A DNA stretch of 64,000 bases from Tunturiibacter empetritectus (GTDB lineage Bacteria > Acidobacteriota > Terriglobia > Terriglobales > Acidobacteriaceae): assembly GCF_014201375.1 (NCBI RefSeq), contig NZ_JACHDZ010000001.1, positions 475,206 through 539,205 on the forward strand, in the 5' to 3' direction. Shown here piece by piece: positions 18,656-27,462 of the stretch. Positions within the stretch are counted from its first letter, which is position 1, and each line of letters starts with the position of its first letter. Below the pieces are notes generated by a model. It was given only the letters and a program-made list of their open reading frames with translations, was not told the DNA's origin and searched no databases. A program made the translations under genes and the position numbers.

Positions 18656-19128
18656 TGAACTCGAATGTAAACGTACTAGGGAAGTGTTACGTGCGTGCTG
18701 TCTATCTTCAAAAAAAACGCAGTCAGCCCGATTTTTGCCTGATCACGGTTCTTGAGAATCTCTCACCCGAAAAATAGTCGGTAAGGCGCGTTACCAGTTT
18801 AGTCGAGCGGGTTGGATTTGCCAGCCGCGATCGATATACCGGATCCCCCGAAAGAGGTACGAGGTCCCTTTTGGGATCGACGTATCATTCCGTTGAGGAT
18901 AGCGTTGGCTAAAAGAGAACCAGGTTCGCTGGTCGGTGCATATTAGTTCAAGAGATCTGTTTAGTAGAATGACGTCCATTGAGGGATTGTGAAACCTGGA
19001 GCGGGCATCTGGAGGATTGCAGCGTTTGGCCGGGGGAGGCTGGTTCTTTCCCGTGATGCGAACCCGCACTGTCCTTTCCTGCGTCGCCTCCTTACGACTG
19101 ATAGTGTCGGCTACAACGGGACGAAACG
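18656..19128. other. Intergenic region with one possible small ORF
   Basis: About 470 bp between the flippase start and the membrane GT2 start. The only candidate gene is the 92-codon leftward frame at 18791-19069, described separately. A poly-A tract lies at 18711-18718. No clear promoter was recognised. Confidence 0.5.
18791..19069 (-). CDS. Possible small hypothetical protein
   Basis: A 92-codon frame starting at GTG (19069) with AGGAAAGGACA immediately upstream, a good ribosome-binding site. The C-terminal half (SIPKGTSYLFRGIRYIDRGW) uses mixed codons and reads like a real protein, rich in aromatic and basic residues. I recognise no family, no signal peptide and no membrane segment. An ATG at 18979 would give a 62-residue version without a ribosome-binding site. 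It stands alone between the flippase and a divergent glycosyltransferase. It could be a gene remnant or a chance frame. Confidence 0.35.
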   Translation of the reverse strand: MRVRITGKNQPPPAKRCNPPDARSRFHNPSMDVILLNRSLELICTDQRTWFSFSQRYPQRNDTSIPKGTSYLFRGIRYIDRGWQIQPARLNW

Positions 19129-20235
19129 GTGAAGTTTCTTTTCTGGATATGTCTCGCGCTTACCGCCTATGCGTACTTTGGCTACGCCGTCCTGCTATCG
19201 ATCTGGGTGTGCCTGCGAAGGCAATCCATCCAGAAGGCGGACTACACTCCTGACGTTTCTATCATTGTCGCGGCGCGCAATGAGGAGGCAAATCTCCCAT
19301 CTAAGCTGGAAAACCTTCGTATGTTGAACTATCCAAAGGCACGGCTTGAGATTGTGGTTGCCTCGGACGGATCGACCGACAGGACCGCAGAGATTCTTCT
19401 CGAACAGCCTCCCCCTGTTGTCCCGATTCTGCTTGAAGAGTCCGGTGGCAAGGCTCGTGCTTTGAATGCGGCTGTCGATCGCGCTAAGGGCGAGATTCTG
19501 GTTTTTCTGGATGCGCGGCAGTCTCTGGAACCGAACGCGATCTCGGAGCTTGCTTCCTGTTTTGCGGATCCAACCGTGGGCGCAGTGAGTGGGGAGCTGT
19601 TACTCGAAGACCCTGGAGCCCATTCGCACGAAGGGCTTGGCATCTACTGGAAGATCGAAAAGATGGTGCGGAAGCTTGAATCTGCGTCGGGGTCAGTGGT
19701 CGGCGTGACCGGCGCGATCTATGCCATTCGCCGGGAGCTCTACTGTGTCATTCCTCCTCGAACGATTCTGGATGATGTCTTCGTCCCAATGAATGTAGCG
19801 CGGCAAGGCAAGCGGGTTGTCTTTGAACCGGCAGCGATTGCGCGGGACAGATTTTTTAACGAAAAAGGGAAGGAGTTCTCGCGAAAGGTTCGCACCTTGA
19901 CCGGGAACTACCAACTACTCCAACTGGCTCCGTGGTTGCTCTCGCCGTCGAATCCGCTCCTCTTTCGCTTTGTCAGTCACAAACTGCTTCGGCTGCTGAT
20001 TCCCATCTTTCTTCCTCTGATGCTGGTTGCCTCTGGTGTCCTGGGAGGGCCTTTTTACGGCGCAATCTTCTGGCTTCAGGTGCTATTCTACGTTGCAGCC
20101 GCCTGCGGATCCTTGATTCCGTCCGCCAAGAGATTCAAGCCCGTTGGCATCGCCAGCACGTTTGTGATGCTCAATGCGGCTGCGGCGCTTGCCTTCTATA
20201 ATTTTGCTGCAGGGCGGAAAAAAGTATGGCTCTGA
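19129..20235 (+). CDS. Membrane-bound family 2 glycosyltransferase
   Basis: A 368-residue protein starting at GTG. It has one N-terminal membrane segment (FLFWICLALTAYAYFGYAVL), then a GT2 domain with DVSIIVAARNEEANL, VVASDGSTDRT and FLDARQSLEPNA, and finally three or so C-terminal membrane helices (from about residue 280). This layout matches processive or lipid-acceptor GT2 enzymes of the IcaA/BcsA kind. The later motif TLTGNYQLLQ resembles the QxxRW region but lacks the exact QRRRW, so a non-processive transferase is also possible. It begins a rightward group with the polymerase and a GT4. Confidence 0.87.
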   Translation: MKFLFWICLALTAYAYFGYAVLLSIWVCLRRQSIQKADYTPDVSIIVAARNEEANLPSKLENLRMLNYPKARLEIVVASDGSTDRTAEILLEQPPPVVPILLEESGGKARALNAAVDRAKGEILVFLDARQSLEPNAISELASCFADPTVGAVSGELLLEDPGAHSHEGLGIYWKIEKMVRKLESASGSVVGVTGAIYAIRRELYCVIPPRTILDDVFVPMNVARQGKRVVFEPAAIARDRFFNEKGKEFSRKVRTLTGNYQLLQLAPWLLSPSNPLLFRFVSHKLLRLLIPIFLPLMLVASGVLGGPFYGAIFWLQVLFYVAAACGSLIPSAKRFKPVGIASTFVMLNAAAALAFYNFAAGRKKVWL

Positions 20236-20302
20236 CGGCTAATTCGAAACTGTGGCGTCGAGTCTGTTGGGAGAGACTTGCGGGCAGTGGGATGGGTGAA
20301 TT

Positions 20303-21637
20303 TTGGGACTAGGCCTCGCACACTATATTCCGTTGATCGCCTACCTCGGGTTCTGGGTCATGTGTATCGTCTCCTTGACCGGGCGCCCCCTGCTGGGACT
20401 GTACTACCTGATACCTTTCCTGCCTTATCGCACGATGCGGGATCACTTCCTGGACTATCCGTTGGGCGGCAATATGCTGACCATCCTGGTAATTGCCGTC
20501 ATTATCGGCGCCATTATCAAGGGAAAATCGATACCAAAGTCGCCGCTCTACACAGTCTGGTTGGTGTTCGGAATTTACCTCTATTTCTCGATGTGGCTTG
20601 GTACAGCGCTCGGGAACGCGCCTCCACCGATCTGGATCTCCGACACCAACTTTGTGACGTGGAAAGATTACATGCTGATTCCTTTGGTCTTCGCCGCAGC
20701 CGGTATGGTCGTCGAGGACCGTAAGGCGGTGCGAACGGTGATCATTATCACAGCGTTTACTCTCCTGGCCATCGACAGGAGTTGTCTCATGGAAAGTCTG
20801 TCCAGGAGCTGGGGCACTTTCGATGAAAATAAGAGAGATACGGGTCCGCTCGCCTATGGTTCGAATCAGACGGCAGCTTTTCTCGCCCAGTTCGCCATGT
20901 TCTTCTGGGGTTTCGTCCAGTTTGTCAAAAGGAAGAAGTTTCGGCTGATGTTCTATGGGCTTGTGGCCGTAACAATATTCGCTGACTTGTACACGTTCTC
21001 GCGAGGTTCGTACCTTGCCCTCATCGTCAGCGTCATCGTTCTTGGATTCCTGAAAGATCGCAAGCTTATCGTAATCGCCGCAGTCTTTCTCTTTACCTGG
21101 CAAGCCATTGTTCCGACCGCAGTTCGTGAGCGGGTTAACATGACTAAAAACTCCAATGGAAAGCTGGAGGAGTCTGCGCAGGAGCGGGTCAGGTTGTGGG
21201 AGGCGGCGGAGGCATCCATCCTCAGCAATCCTGTCCTGGGAATCGGCTACGCCAGCTATCAGCTGTCGGCTCACGTAGACGGGCTGAGAGATACCCATAA
21301 CTGGTACGTCAAAGTGATGGTCGAGACAGGAATCATCGGAATGATCGTCGTGCTTGTGATGCTGTATCAGGTTCTTGTCTTGGCCTATCGGCTCTTTAAG
21401 CGAGCCGAGGATCCGCTGTATCGAGGGCTCGGGCTGGGACTGTTTGTCGCCATGTGTTCTTGTATCGTCGCGAACTTTTTCGGCGATCGATGGACTTATC
21501 TCGAGATCATGGGCATGCTTTGGGTCCTTGTGGCCATTGCGAGCCGTGCGCTTCAACTGGCCGAGACTGAACCCGTGACCGAAGCCGCTATCCCCGAAGT
21601 GACCGCCGCAACTAATCCATTTCTGGCGTACCGATAG
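20303..21637 (+). CDS. O-antigen ligase / Wzy-type polymerase
   Basis: A 444-residue protein with about 10-12 membrane helices and the Wzy_C region: SRGSYLALIVSVIVLGF, then a long periplasmic loop with GIGYASYQLSAHVDGLRDTHNWYV. The His in DTHN is the expected conserved residue of O-antigen ligases and polymerases. The start is a TTG (20303) with GGGTGA upstream. It would join repeat units or attach a glycan on the periplasmic face. Together with the flippase and chain-length protein in this window it fits a Wzx/Wzy-dependent system. Ligase and polymerase cannot be told apart from sequence. Confidence 0.85.
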   Translation: MGLGLAHYIPLIAYLGFWVMCIVSLTGRPLLGLYYLIPFLPYRTMRDHFLDYPLGGNMLTILVIAVIIGAIIKGKSIPKSPLYTVWLVFGIYLYFSMWLGTALGNAPPPIWISDTNFVTWKDYMLIPLVFAAAGMVVEDRKAVRTVIIITAFTLLAIDRSCLMESLSRSWGTFDENKRDTGPLAYGSNQTAAFLAQFAMFFWGFVQFVKRKKFRLMFYGLVAVTIFADLYTFSRGSYLALIVSVIVLGFLKDRKLIVIAAVFLFTWQAIVPTAVRERVNMTKNSNGKLEESAQERVRLWEAAEASILSNPVLGIGYASYQLSAHVDGLRDTHNWYVKVMVETGIIGMIVVLVMLYQVLVLAYRLFKRAEDPLYRGLGLGLFVAMCSCIVANFFGDRWTYLEIMGMLWVLVAIASRALQLAETEPVTEAAIPEVTAATNPFLAYR

Positions 21638-21708
21638 ATGCGCGGGTCCATCGTGGTCTTCCTCCCGACCCCTACAGCGTCCTTGGCTTTGGGAAGCTTT
21701 GAACAAGC

Positions 21709-22890
21709 ATGATTAGGCCGCTACACCTTGAAGAATCGAGCAACGGGGAGGAGTCGAGCGGGGACGCGGCGCATGCTGACGTGCCTCACGTGCTGCTCGT
21801 GCTTGATCAGTTCCCCAAAACACTGGGTGGCGGCGAACGGATCGTACTCAAGCTCGCGGGACTGCTGCCGCAGTATGGATATCGCGTCTCGATCCTGACG
21901 TTCTCAGCCCATCCGGATAGCGCTGGGCTGAAGTCGCCGCCATGCTCCGTATACCTGTTGCCGCTGCAGCGCACCTACGATTTGGCGGCGATGCGAGGCA
22001 GCCTTGATCTCAGAAAGTTCCTGAAGGAGCAGCGAATCCGGATCGTTCAGACGTTCTTTGAGAGCTCCGATATCTGGGCGGGATTTGTAACCAAAGCGAT
22101 GTCAAACGCGAAGCTCATCTGGAGTCGAAGAGATATGGGCATCCTTCGAACCGGCAAGCATCATGCAGCCTATCGTCTGATGGCAGGCGCTCCCGACAAA
22201 GTGTTTGCTGTCTCCGAACAGGTGCGTCGGCATTGCATTGAGGTGGACGGCGTCGATCCGTCGCGCGTGCAGACGGTCTACAACGGACTCGATCTGGCAG
22301 ACTGGAATGCAGCCTCCAAATCGGAAGAACGTGTTGGAGAATCTGTGGTGGCGACGGTTGGGAATATTCGCAGGGTGAAGGGGCACGATGTTTTTATCCG
22401 GGCAGCCGCCTCTGTCGCAGAAAAGTTTCCCCACACGTCATTCCGTATAGCCGGCGACGTTCTGGAGCCGGAGTACTTTGCGGAGTTGCAGGCACTGGTC
22501 AGCGAGCTGAAGCTGTCCGACCGCTTTCACTTTGTTGGAGGCGTGACCAATCTGCGCGACTACCTCTCCGCAGCCGACGTCTTCGTGTTGCCATCACGGA
22601 GCGAAGGCTTTTCGAATGCGATCGTCGAGGCAATGGCTGCGGCCCTTCCTGTAGTCGCCACTAACGTAGGCGGCAATGCAGAGGCGGTCCAGGATGGTGT
22701 GAGCGGAATCATCGTCCCCCCGGACGATCCTGATGCTATCGCGTCTGCAATTGTCGATCTGCTCTCGGATACCGCGAAGGCGAAGCAGATGGGAGCAGCG
22801 GGAAATAGGCTGGCCGCGGAGAAGTTCACGACCGAGGCCATGATGGGCCAGATTACCCGGGTCTACGCGAGTCTGCTCCGGGGAGAGTAA
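21709..22890 (+). CDS. GT4-family glycosyltransferase
   Basis: A 393-residue GT-B enzyme. After a ~25-residue leader come HVLLVLDQFPKTLGGGERIVLKLAGLL (nucleotide-sugar side Gly-rich loop), VQTFFESSD, VQTVYNGLDL, VATVGNIRRVKGHDVFI and VLPSRSEGFSNAIVEAMA with the E-x7-E donor pair. Cytoplasmic, no membrane segments. It is separated by 70 bp from the polymerase gene and ends 48 bp before the convergent TPR lipoprotein gene. It probably adds a sugar to the same repeat unit; the sugar is unknown. Confidence 0.9.
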   Translation: MIRPLHLEESSNGEESSGDAAHADVPHVLLVLDQFPKTLGGGERIVLKLAGLLPQYGYRVSILTFSAHPDSAGLKSPPCSVYLLPLQRTYDLAAMRGSLDLRKFLKEQRIRIVQTFFESSDIWAGFVTKAMSNAKLIWSRRDMGILRTGKHHAAYRLMAGAPDKVFAVSEQVRRHCIEVDGVDPSRVQTVYNGLDLADWNAASKSEERVGESVVATVGNIRRVKGHDVFIRAAASVAEKFPHTSFRIAGDVLEPEYFAELQALVSELKLSDRFHFVGGVTNLRDYLSAADVFVLPSRSEGFSNAIVEAMAAALPVVATNVGGNAEAVQDGVSGIIVPPDDPDAIASAIVDLLSDTAKAKQMGAAGNRLAAEKFTTEAMMGQITRVYASLLRGE

Positions 22891-22938
22891 TCCCTTGAGC
22901 CGTTCGAGTCGATGCAGAATTGACGCCTTGGAAGAGGG

Positions 22939-25236
22939 TTAGCCCAGCAGAGCGAGTTCCTTGTCGGCGTCCTTCGCGGTCTGGGTGTTCGGAGCCAACG
23001 CCGCCGCTTTCTTCAGATGAGTCATCGCATCGGCGGTGTTGGACAGCTTGGTGTACGTCATTCCCAGGTGATAGTGGATGGATGCGCTGTTCGGAGCAGC
23101 CTTGAGGGCCTCCTCGAGAAGATCGCGGGCCGAAGCAAAGTTGCCCTTCTGATAGTAGATCCAGGCCAGGGTGTCGGCTGTGTTCGGAGAAGAGGGCATG
23201 GCGCGCCGCGCTATCTGTGCCAGAGAGAGGGCAACGTCCAGGTTCTGCCCGGTGTCCACCATCAGGTAGGCGAGGTTGTTGGCGGCGATGGGCTGCTCGG
23301 GCTGTACGGCAAGGGCCTTCTTGTAGCTGGCCATGGCTCCATTGCGATCGCCCTGCGACTCCTGCATGGTCCCCAGGATGGTAAGACCCTGCGCATCGGT
23401 GGGATGGTCTGTGGTCCACTGTTGCCACTTGGCCACGGCCTTGGCGGGATCGCCGGCTGTAACTTCGGCCCGGGTGTAGGTGACCACCGCTGCGTTGTCG
23501 CTCGGGTTCAGCTGCATCGCCTTCTCTGACGAGGCCAGCGCGTCTTTCGCATCGCCTGTGCTCAGTTGCAACTCAGCCAGCAGGTTGTACATGTCGCCAT
23601 TTTGCGGAGTCTTCGCGATCTGGTCCTGCACTCGGCTGATCGCCTTGGCTGGCTGTTTTTCAAACAGGAGAGTGGAAGCCAGCAGACGGAGAGCGCGGGA
23701 GGAGTTAGGATTCAGTTCGAGCGTCTGTTCGAGCAGGGTCTTGGCCTCAGGAGTCTTCTGCTGGAAGAGCCGAAGCTGCGCCAGTTCCAGATAGCCGGTG
23801 GAGTTCTTCGGATCCAGCTTGATGGCCTGATGGAAGTCCGCGTCTGCCTTGTCGAACTCCTTCTGGCTGCCTTCGGCGATGCCGCGCCAGATATAGGGGC
23901 CTGCGATCTGTGGGTTGATTGAGATGGCCGTATCGGCTACCTGATGAAGCGTGCTGAAGTCGTGGGTATCGATCGAGATCTCGGCAAGGCCGGCCTGCGC
24001 CTCCAGACTTCCGGGGCTGAGTTTGGCGGCATCGCGGAAGCTCTGCTGCGCAACGCTCATATCGCCTTTGGCGCGAGCTGCCCGGCCGAGCCAGAGCTTG
24101 ACGACCAGATTGTCGGGATTAGCCTTGGCCGCTTTCTGCAGTGAGGCAAAGGCGTCGGCTGACTTGCCATCGTTGAGCAGAAGCATGCCATTGAGAACCG
24201 CAACCTCAGGAATATTGGGGTCGGTTTTGGAGAGCTCCGCAGCGACGGTTCTCGCCTTGGGCAGATCCTTGTTCAAAATCAAAAGCCGCAGATAAGCGAT
24301 CTTGAGCGGCGCGCTTTTCGGATGTTTGGAGATAAGGTCTGCGTAGGCGGTCTCGCCCGCGGCAAGCTGGTTGGTGCGGATGTAGTAGGTGGCCAGCATT
24401 CCTGCACCGCTCTCGGAGTCGGAGAGATCCTCCGATGCCTGGTGAAGAGTCTGCTCAGCCTTGGCCGTGTCCTTTTGCCGCATGTAAAGATCCGCGAGGC
24501 TGGCGCGCGCCATCACGCTCTTCGGGTCGGCCGCGATAGCTGCCTTCATCTGATCCTCTGCCCCCTGAAGATCCCCCTTCTTCTGCAGAATCGAGGCCAG
24601 GACGACACGTGCTGTCACATTCTTTCCGTCCAGCGAAACGGCCTTACGGAGCTGGTCTTCCCCGGCGGCGGCGGTGGCTGGATCGTTGCTCTGCAACAGG
24701 CCGAGCGAGGCATGGAACGCCGCGCGATTCGGGTCTGCCGCGAGAGCCTGCTGAATCTGCGCCAGAGCTTCGATGCGGTCCCCTTTGGCTGCGGCGATGC
24801 TCGAAAGAAGAGCATGGGCGTCGGCATTATTATTGTCGATGGCTAGGACCGCGGTGGCCTGTGCGGCGGCCCGGTCGATCTGTTTGCCGGCGAGCAGAAT
24901 GTTGCCGAGATCGATACGCGCCTGGAGGTTGCCGGGCTGTAGATCTACCGTGCGCATCAGCTCGCTGTACGCCGGCATGACCGATCCCTGCTTGAGGAAG
25001 ACCTTGGAGAGCTGATAGTGAGCATCGGCGTAGTTGCGATCGACCTTGAGAGCGTTGGCGAACTGGATCGTCGCCTCCTTGAGCTTGCCCTGGTCGGCGT
25101 AGCGTTTGCCGCTTTCGAGATAGCGCAGCTTCTGCTTGTTGGGATCGCGATGACAGCCCGCGGTGAGTCCAAGGGCAAGGGAGACGGCAAGCAATGTTGA
25201 GATTCGACGGGCTGCCAGGGGGAGGGTGGTTCGCAT
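22939..25236 (-). CDS. TPR-repeat lipoprotein of the exosortase/PEP-CTERM system (PrsT-like)
   Basis: The start at 25236 gives 765 residues with a lipoprotein leader (LLAVSLALGLTAGC, Cys at about residue 27). The mature part is almost entirely tetratricopeptide repeats, about twenty, of the A-A-F/Y-P type (for example AIQLNPSDNAA and GDRNGAMASYKKALAVQPEQP). It is therefore an envelope protein-interaction scaffold. Long TPR lipoproteins next to EpsI and exosortase are a known part of the PEP-CTERM exopolysaccharide loci, so an assembly or export role is inferred. It is preceded by three 22-bp tandem repeats. It is probably transcribed separately from, or distally to, epsI-exosortase, 166 bp away. 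Confidence 0.88.
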   Translation of the reverse strand: MRTTLPLAARRISTLLAVSLALGLTAGCHRDPNKQKLRYLESGKRYADQGKLKEATIQFANALKVDRNYADAHYQLSKVFLKQGSVMPAYSELMRTVDLQPGNLQARIDLGNILLAGKQIDRAAAQATAVLAIDNNNADAHALLSSIAAAKGDRIEALAQIQQALAADPNRAAFHASLGLLQSNDPATAAAGEDQLRKAVSLDGKNVTARVVLASILQKKGDLQGAEDQMKAAIAADPKSVMARASLADLYMRQKDTAKAEQTLHQASEDLSDSESGAGMLATYYIRTNQLAAGETAYADLISKHPKSAPLKIAYLRLLILNKDLPKARTVAAELSKTDPNIPEVAVLNGMLLLNDGKSADAFASLQKAAKANPDNLVVKLWLGRAARAKGDMSVAQQSFRDAAKLSPGSLEAQAGLAEISIDTHDFSTLHQVADTAISINPQIAGPYIWRGIAEGSQKEFDKADADFHQAIKLDPKNSTGYLELAQLRLFQQKTPEAKTLLEQTLELNPNSSRALRLLASTLLFEKQPAKAISRVQDQIAKTPQNGDMYNLLAELQLSTGDAKDALASSEKAMQLNPSDNAAVVTYTRAEVTAGDPAKAVAKWQQWTTDHPTDAQGLTILGTMQESQGDRNGAMASYKKALAVQPEQPIAANNLAYLMVDTGQNLDVALSLAQIARRAMPSSPNTADTLAWIYYQKGNFASARDLLEEALKAAPNSASIHYHLGMTYTKLSNTADAMTHLKKAAALAPNTQTAKDADKELALLG

Positions 25237-25272
25237 CGCGCATTTCCTCAACTGTTCTTCAAACGATCTTGT

Positions 25273-25334
25273 CATTCTCGCACTGTAATCTTGCCATTCT
25301 CGCACTGTAATCTTGCCATTCTCGCACTGTAATT
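25273..25334. repeat. Three tandem 22-bp repeats upstream of the TPR gene
   Basis: Three copies with the core CATTCTCGCACTGTAATC start at 25273, 25295 and 25317, a period of exactly 22 bp; copies are nearly identical and the third is slightly shortened at its end. They end 37 bp before the TPR gene start. Two helical turns between copies would place bound proteins on one face, so a repeated regulator site is possible. Confidence 0.75.
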
Positions 25335-25402
25335 GATACTGTCGCGACCCGGCATGGCTGTGCGATATACAACTTAGGTGAAAGTCCGGTCTACCGGCTC
25401 TT

Positions 25403-26068
25403 TTAGTCAGGAATAAAGCGGGGCAGATTGGGAGCCATCTGCTGGGTGAATTGGGTAGCTCGGTCTCTGGCGCTGTCTAACGACTCCCACGGCAGAACCT
25501 GGGTGATGACCCGAACCAGGGCGCCATCGGTGCGGTTGGTGCGGATCGCGTCGGCCACCATGTAGAGCTTTGCTTTGTACTCGTTGGGGATGCTGCGGCC
25601 GTGTGCCTGGTACCAGTAGATGACAAACTGCTTAATATCTCCGTTGCTGATAACGTATTCGCCAACCTTGTATTGCTTACCATTGATGTCCTGGAAACTG
25701 GTGTATCTCTGCGAGTCGAAGGTCCAGCCGGCGCCCGGCAGGCAGTTCTGTGGAGAGTGCATCGTCTGGCCGGTGCGCTGGCTGGCAAAGTAGCCGATGA
25801 AGAGGCTGATGGGGGCGGCTTTTGTCATCGGACTACCCGCAGCCGCTGGCTGACCCGTATAGACGCGATTGAGGAAGTCGCCTTTGCCAAGCACCGCCAG
25901 GGTATCGTCGGTGAGCGGGACGTCTTGCGCGCTCCAGTCCCCGAAGCGCTCCGGCATCTGGCTGAGAGGCTGGCTTGCAGGGATGCGGTCGGCGTCGCCG
26001 CGGCTCTGCAGAATAAAGGCCGTCACGGCCAGTAGAAGGATCACAAGCCAGAAACGTGGGGATCTCAT
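25403..26068 (-). CDS. epsI: EpsI-type exosortase C-terminal domain/associated protein
   Basis: The start at 26068 (MRSPRFWLVILLLAVTAF) gives 221 residues: one N-terminal membrane helix followed by a periplasmic EpsI domain with FGDWSAQDVPL, LNRVYTG, HSPQNCLPGAGW, YWYQAHGR and IRTNRTDGALVRV. Such domains are found fused to or beside exosortases. Here the gene is separate but overlaps the exosortase stop by 4 bp (ATGA), so the two are translationally coupled. The domain probably works with the exosortase or in polysaccharide handling; its chemistry is not established. The frame reads further upstream but that part lies inside the exosortase coding region. Confidence 0.9.
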   Translation of the reverse strand: MRSPRFWLVILLLAVTAFILQSRGDADRIPASQPLSQMPERFGDWSAQDVPLTDDTLAVLGKGDFLNRVYTGQPAAAGSPMTKAAPISLFIGYFASQRTGQTMHSPQNCLPGAGWTFDSQRYTSFQDINGKQYKVGEYVISNGDIKQFVIYWYQAHGRSIPNEYKAKLYMVADAIRTNRTDGALVRVITQVLPWESLDSARDRATQFTQQMAPNLPRFIPD

Positions 26069-27021
26069 GTGGTTTGTGCCTTTGCGGGGGAGATCAGCTG
26101 CATGGCCCGGTGAACCAGGTAGAGGCAGGCCAGAGAGATGACAAACATCACCCAGCCGGAGAACTCGTGGAAGAAGCCGAGCGCCTTCTCCGGGTCCCAG
26201 TACTGGACGCACAAGCCGGTACCGACGATGCGCGCCACGTTGGCCGCGACGGCGATGGGAATGCTTGCAAGAGCAAGAAGGACGCGGCGCCGGTTGGTCC
26301 GCTCCAGAAAGTAGCCGTAGAAGACTGCGAGCGTGAACAGGCTCATCAGTGAGCGGATGCCGCTGCAGGCTTCGGCGACCTCCAACTTCATGACCGGCAG
26401 CTCAATCACGTTGCCTTCGTGGAGGGTAGGTACACCCAGCAGCGGCAGAATATCGCTGGCGATCCGCGAGGCCAGTAACTGCAGCGGGAAGGTGATCTGG
26501 TTGAAGAGAATGGCGGGAAAGGGAACCGCGAGGACAAGAACCAGGAGGGGGAAGCGAAGGGCACGGACCATCGCCCAGCCGAAGAAGGTCCAGATCAGGC
26601 CGGTCATCAAAAAAATAAAGGACATGCGCGAGGTGAAGAGTTCCACGCCATAGACACCCAGGATCAGAACGGCGAGAGAGAAGACGACCAGCGGAATCCC
26701 AAACCAGCTCTGGCGGACCGGGGTGGCCTGAAGCACCTTCCTTTTGTCCCAGATGAGAAAGGCTGCGAAAAAGGGGACAAGGAAGCCATGAGAGTAATCC
26801 GGAATGGTGGACCAGTCGTATACCAGTTTGATGGCGACGCGGTAGTACAGAACAGCCAGGAGGAGGGCAATCGAAGCGTAGGGAAGCCAGCCAAACCGGG
26901 CCGTCGCGCCGGAAGGGGAGGTAAGAGGCAGCTCTGGATTGGTCTCCTTCGCGGTTAGATCCACTGCGTAGGGCATGATAGGAGTTGTCCCCGGTGTTGC
27001 TCGTATGACGTTATACTTCAC
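26065..27021 (-). CDS. Exosortase
   Basis: A 318-residue inner-membrane protein with about eight hydrophobic helices. The catalytic residues of the family are visible: Cys219 in EACSGIRSL, Arg264 in AANVARIV and His285 in FFHEFSGW. Exosortases cleave C-terminal PEP-CTERM tags and are thought to pass the protein on to the envelope. The GTG start has AGGGATCAG upstream. A sigma-54 promoter lies so close (27035-27048) that its transcript would begin near the GTG, so the ATG at 26976 is an alternative start. It is coupled to epsI. The only tail resembling a tag in this window is on the 4985-6760 product. Confidence 0.92.
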   Translation of the reverse strand: MKYNVIRATPGTTPIMPYAVDLTAKETNPELPLTSPSGATARFGWLPYASIALLLAVLYYRVAIKLVYDWSTIPDYSHGFLVPFFAAFLIWDKRKVLQATPVRQSWFGIPLVVFSLAVLILGVYGVELFTSRMSFIFLMTGLIWTFFGWAMVRALRFPLLVLVLAVPFPAILFNQITFPLQLLASRIASDILPLLGVPTLHEGNVIELPVMKLEVAEACSGIRSLMSLFTLAVFYGYFLERTNRRRVLLALASIPIAVAANVARIVGTGLCVQYWDPEKALGFFHEFSGWVMFVISLACLYLVHRAMQLISPAKAQTT

Positions 27022-27033
27022 CTGATCCCTGTA

Positions 27034-27049
27034 AGCAATTCACGGGCCT
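27034..27049 (-). promoter_or_regulatory. Candidate sigma-54 promoter of the exosortase operon
   Basis: On the minus strand the sequence reads AGGCCCGTGAATTGCT: GG, ten bases, GC, with the TTGCT of the -12 element intact. Transcription would begin near 27023. It matches the plus-strand element in the same gap, GGCCC followed by five bases and TTGCT. Confidence 0.6.
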
Positions 27050-27254
27050 CTTCCCGGAAACTGGGTTTGTTCACCGGTTTAGAGTCTATCGACACAAAAG
27101 TGGTAGCAACGATACGTCCTATGGGAAAAAGTTTTCACACTTGCACTGATAATCTGCATACCACGGCAAGCCCAAGGAGGGCAGCACGGTAGTTTTCCCT
27201 CAGATACCTATATTTTCCAGTTTTCTCGAAAAAAAATCGCCGAGGTGCGAGTTT

Positions 27255-27270
27255 TGGCCCTCGCGTTGCT
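27255..27270 (+). promoter_or_regulatory. Candidate sigma-54 promoter of the EPS operon
   Basis: TGGCCCTCGCGTTGCT matches the consensus TGGCAC-N5-TTGC(A/T) closely, with GG and GC separated by exactly ten bases. It lies about 190 bp before the start of the export gene. Two sigma-54 activators are encoded at the end of the same locus. Confidence 0.72.
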
Positions 27271-27462
27271 AAAAGCATAGTATTTGCCGATAGAAGATTC
27301 GGGGTCTTCACGATCCCGAAGCGATGGGGTAACAGAGAGTATTCCCTGGGCGTGATCTTCTAAATGGATTCAAGGCGAGGTACCCTCACGCGCAAGGGGA
27401 TGCGTCAGAATAAGTGAGTGAATCCAGGGCAAATGGGCAAGAGGAAGGTTGAGGGCTATTCG

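Larger units (their letters stand above)
27022..27462. other. Divergent promoter region of the exosortase/EPS locus
   Basis: This 441-bp gap separates the exosortase operon from the export operon. It contains a minus-strand -24/-12 element (27035-27048) and a plus-strand one (27255-27270). About 200 bp lies between them, enough for activator binding sites, but I found no clear repeated or dyad site there. Confidence 0.65.

Noticed and set aside
20309..21706. A 465-codon leftward frame
   Set aside because: It is antisense to the O-antigen ligase gene; it is full of charged residues, with no fold that I recognise.
25273..25334. CRISPR array
   Set aside because: The copies are contiguous with a 22-bp period, with no spacers between them.
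27100..27116. A third copy of the dyad found at 3350 and 9421
   Set aside because: GGTAGCAACGATACG matches only about 9 of 16 positions, no better than chance in this sequence.
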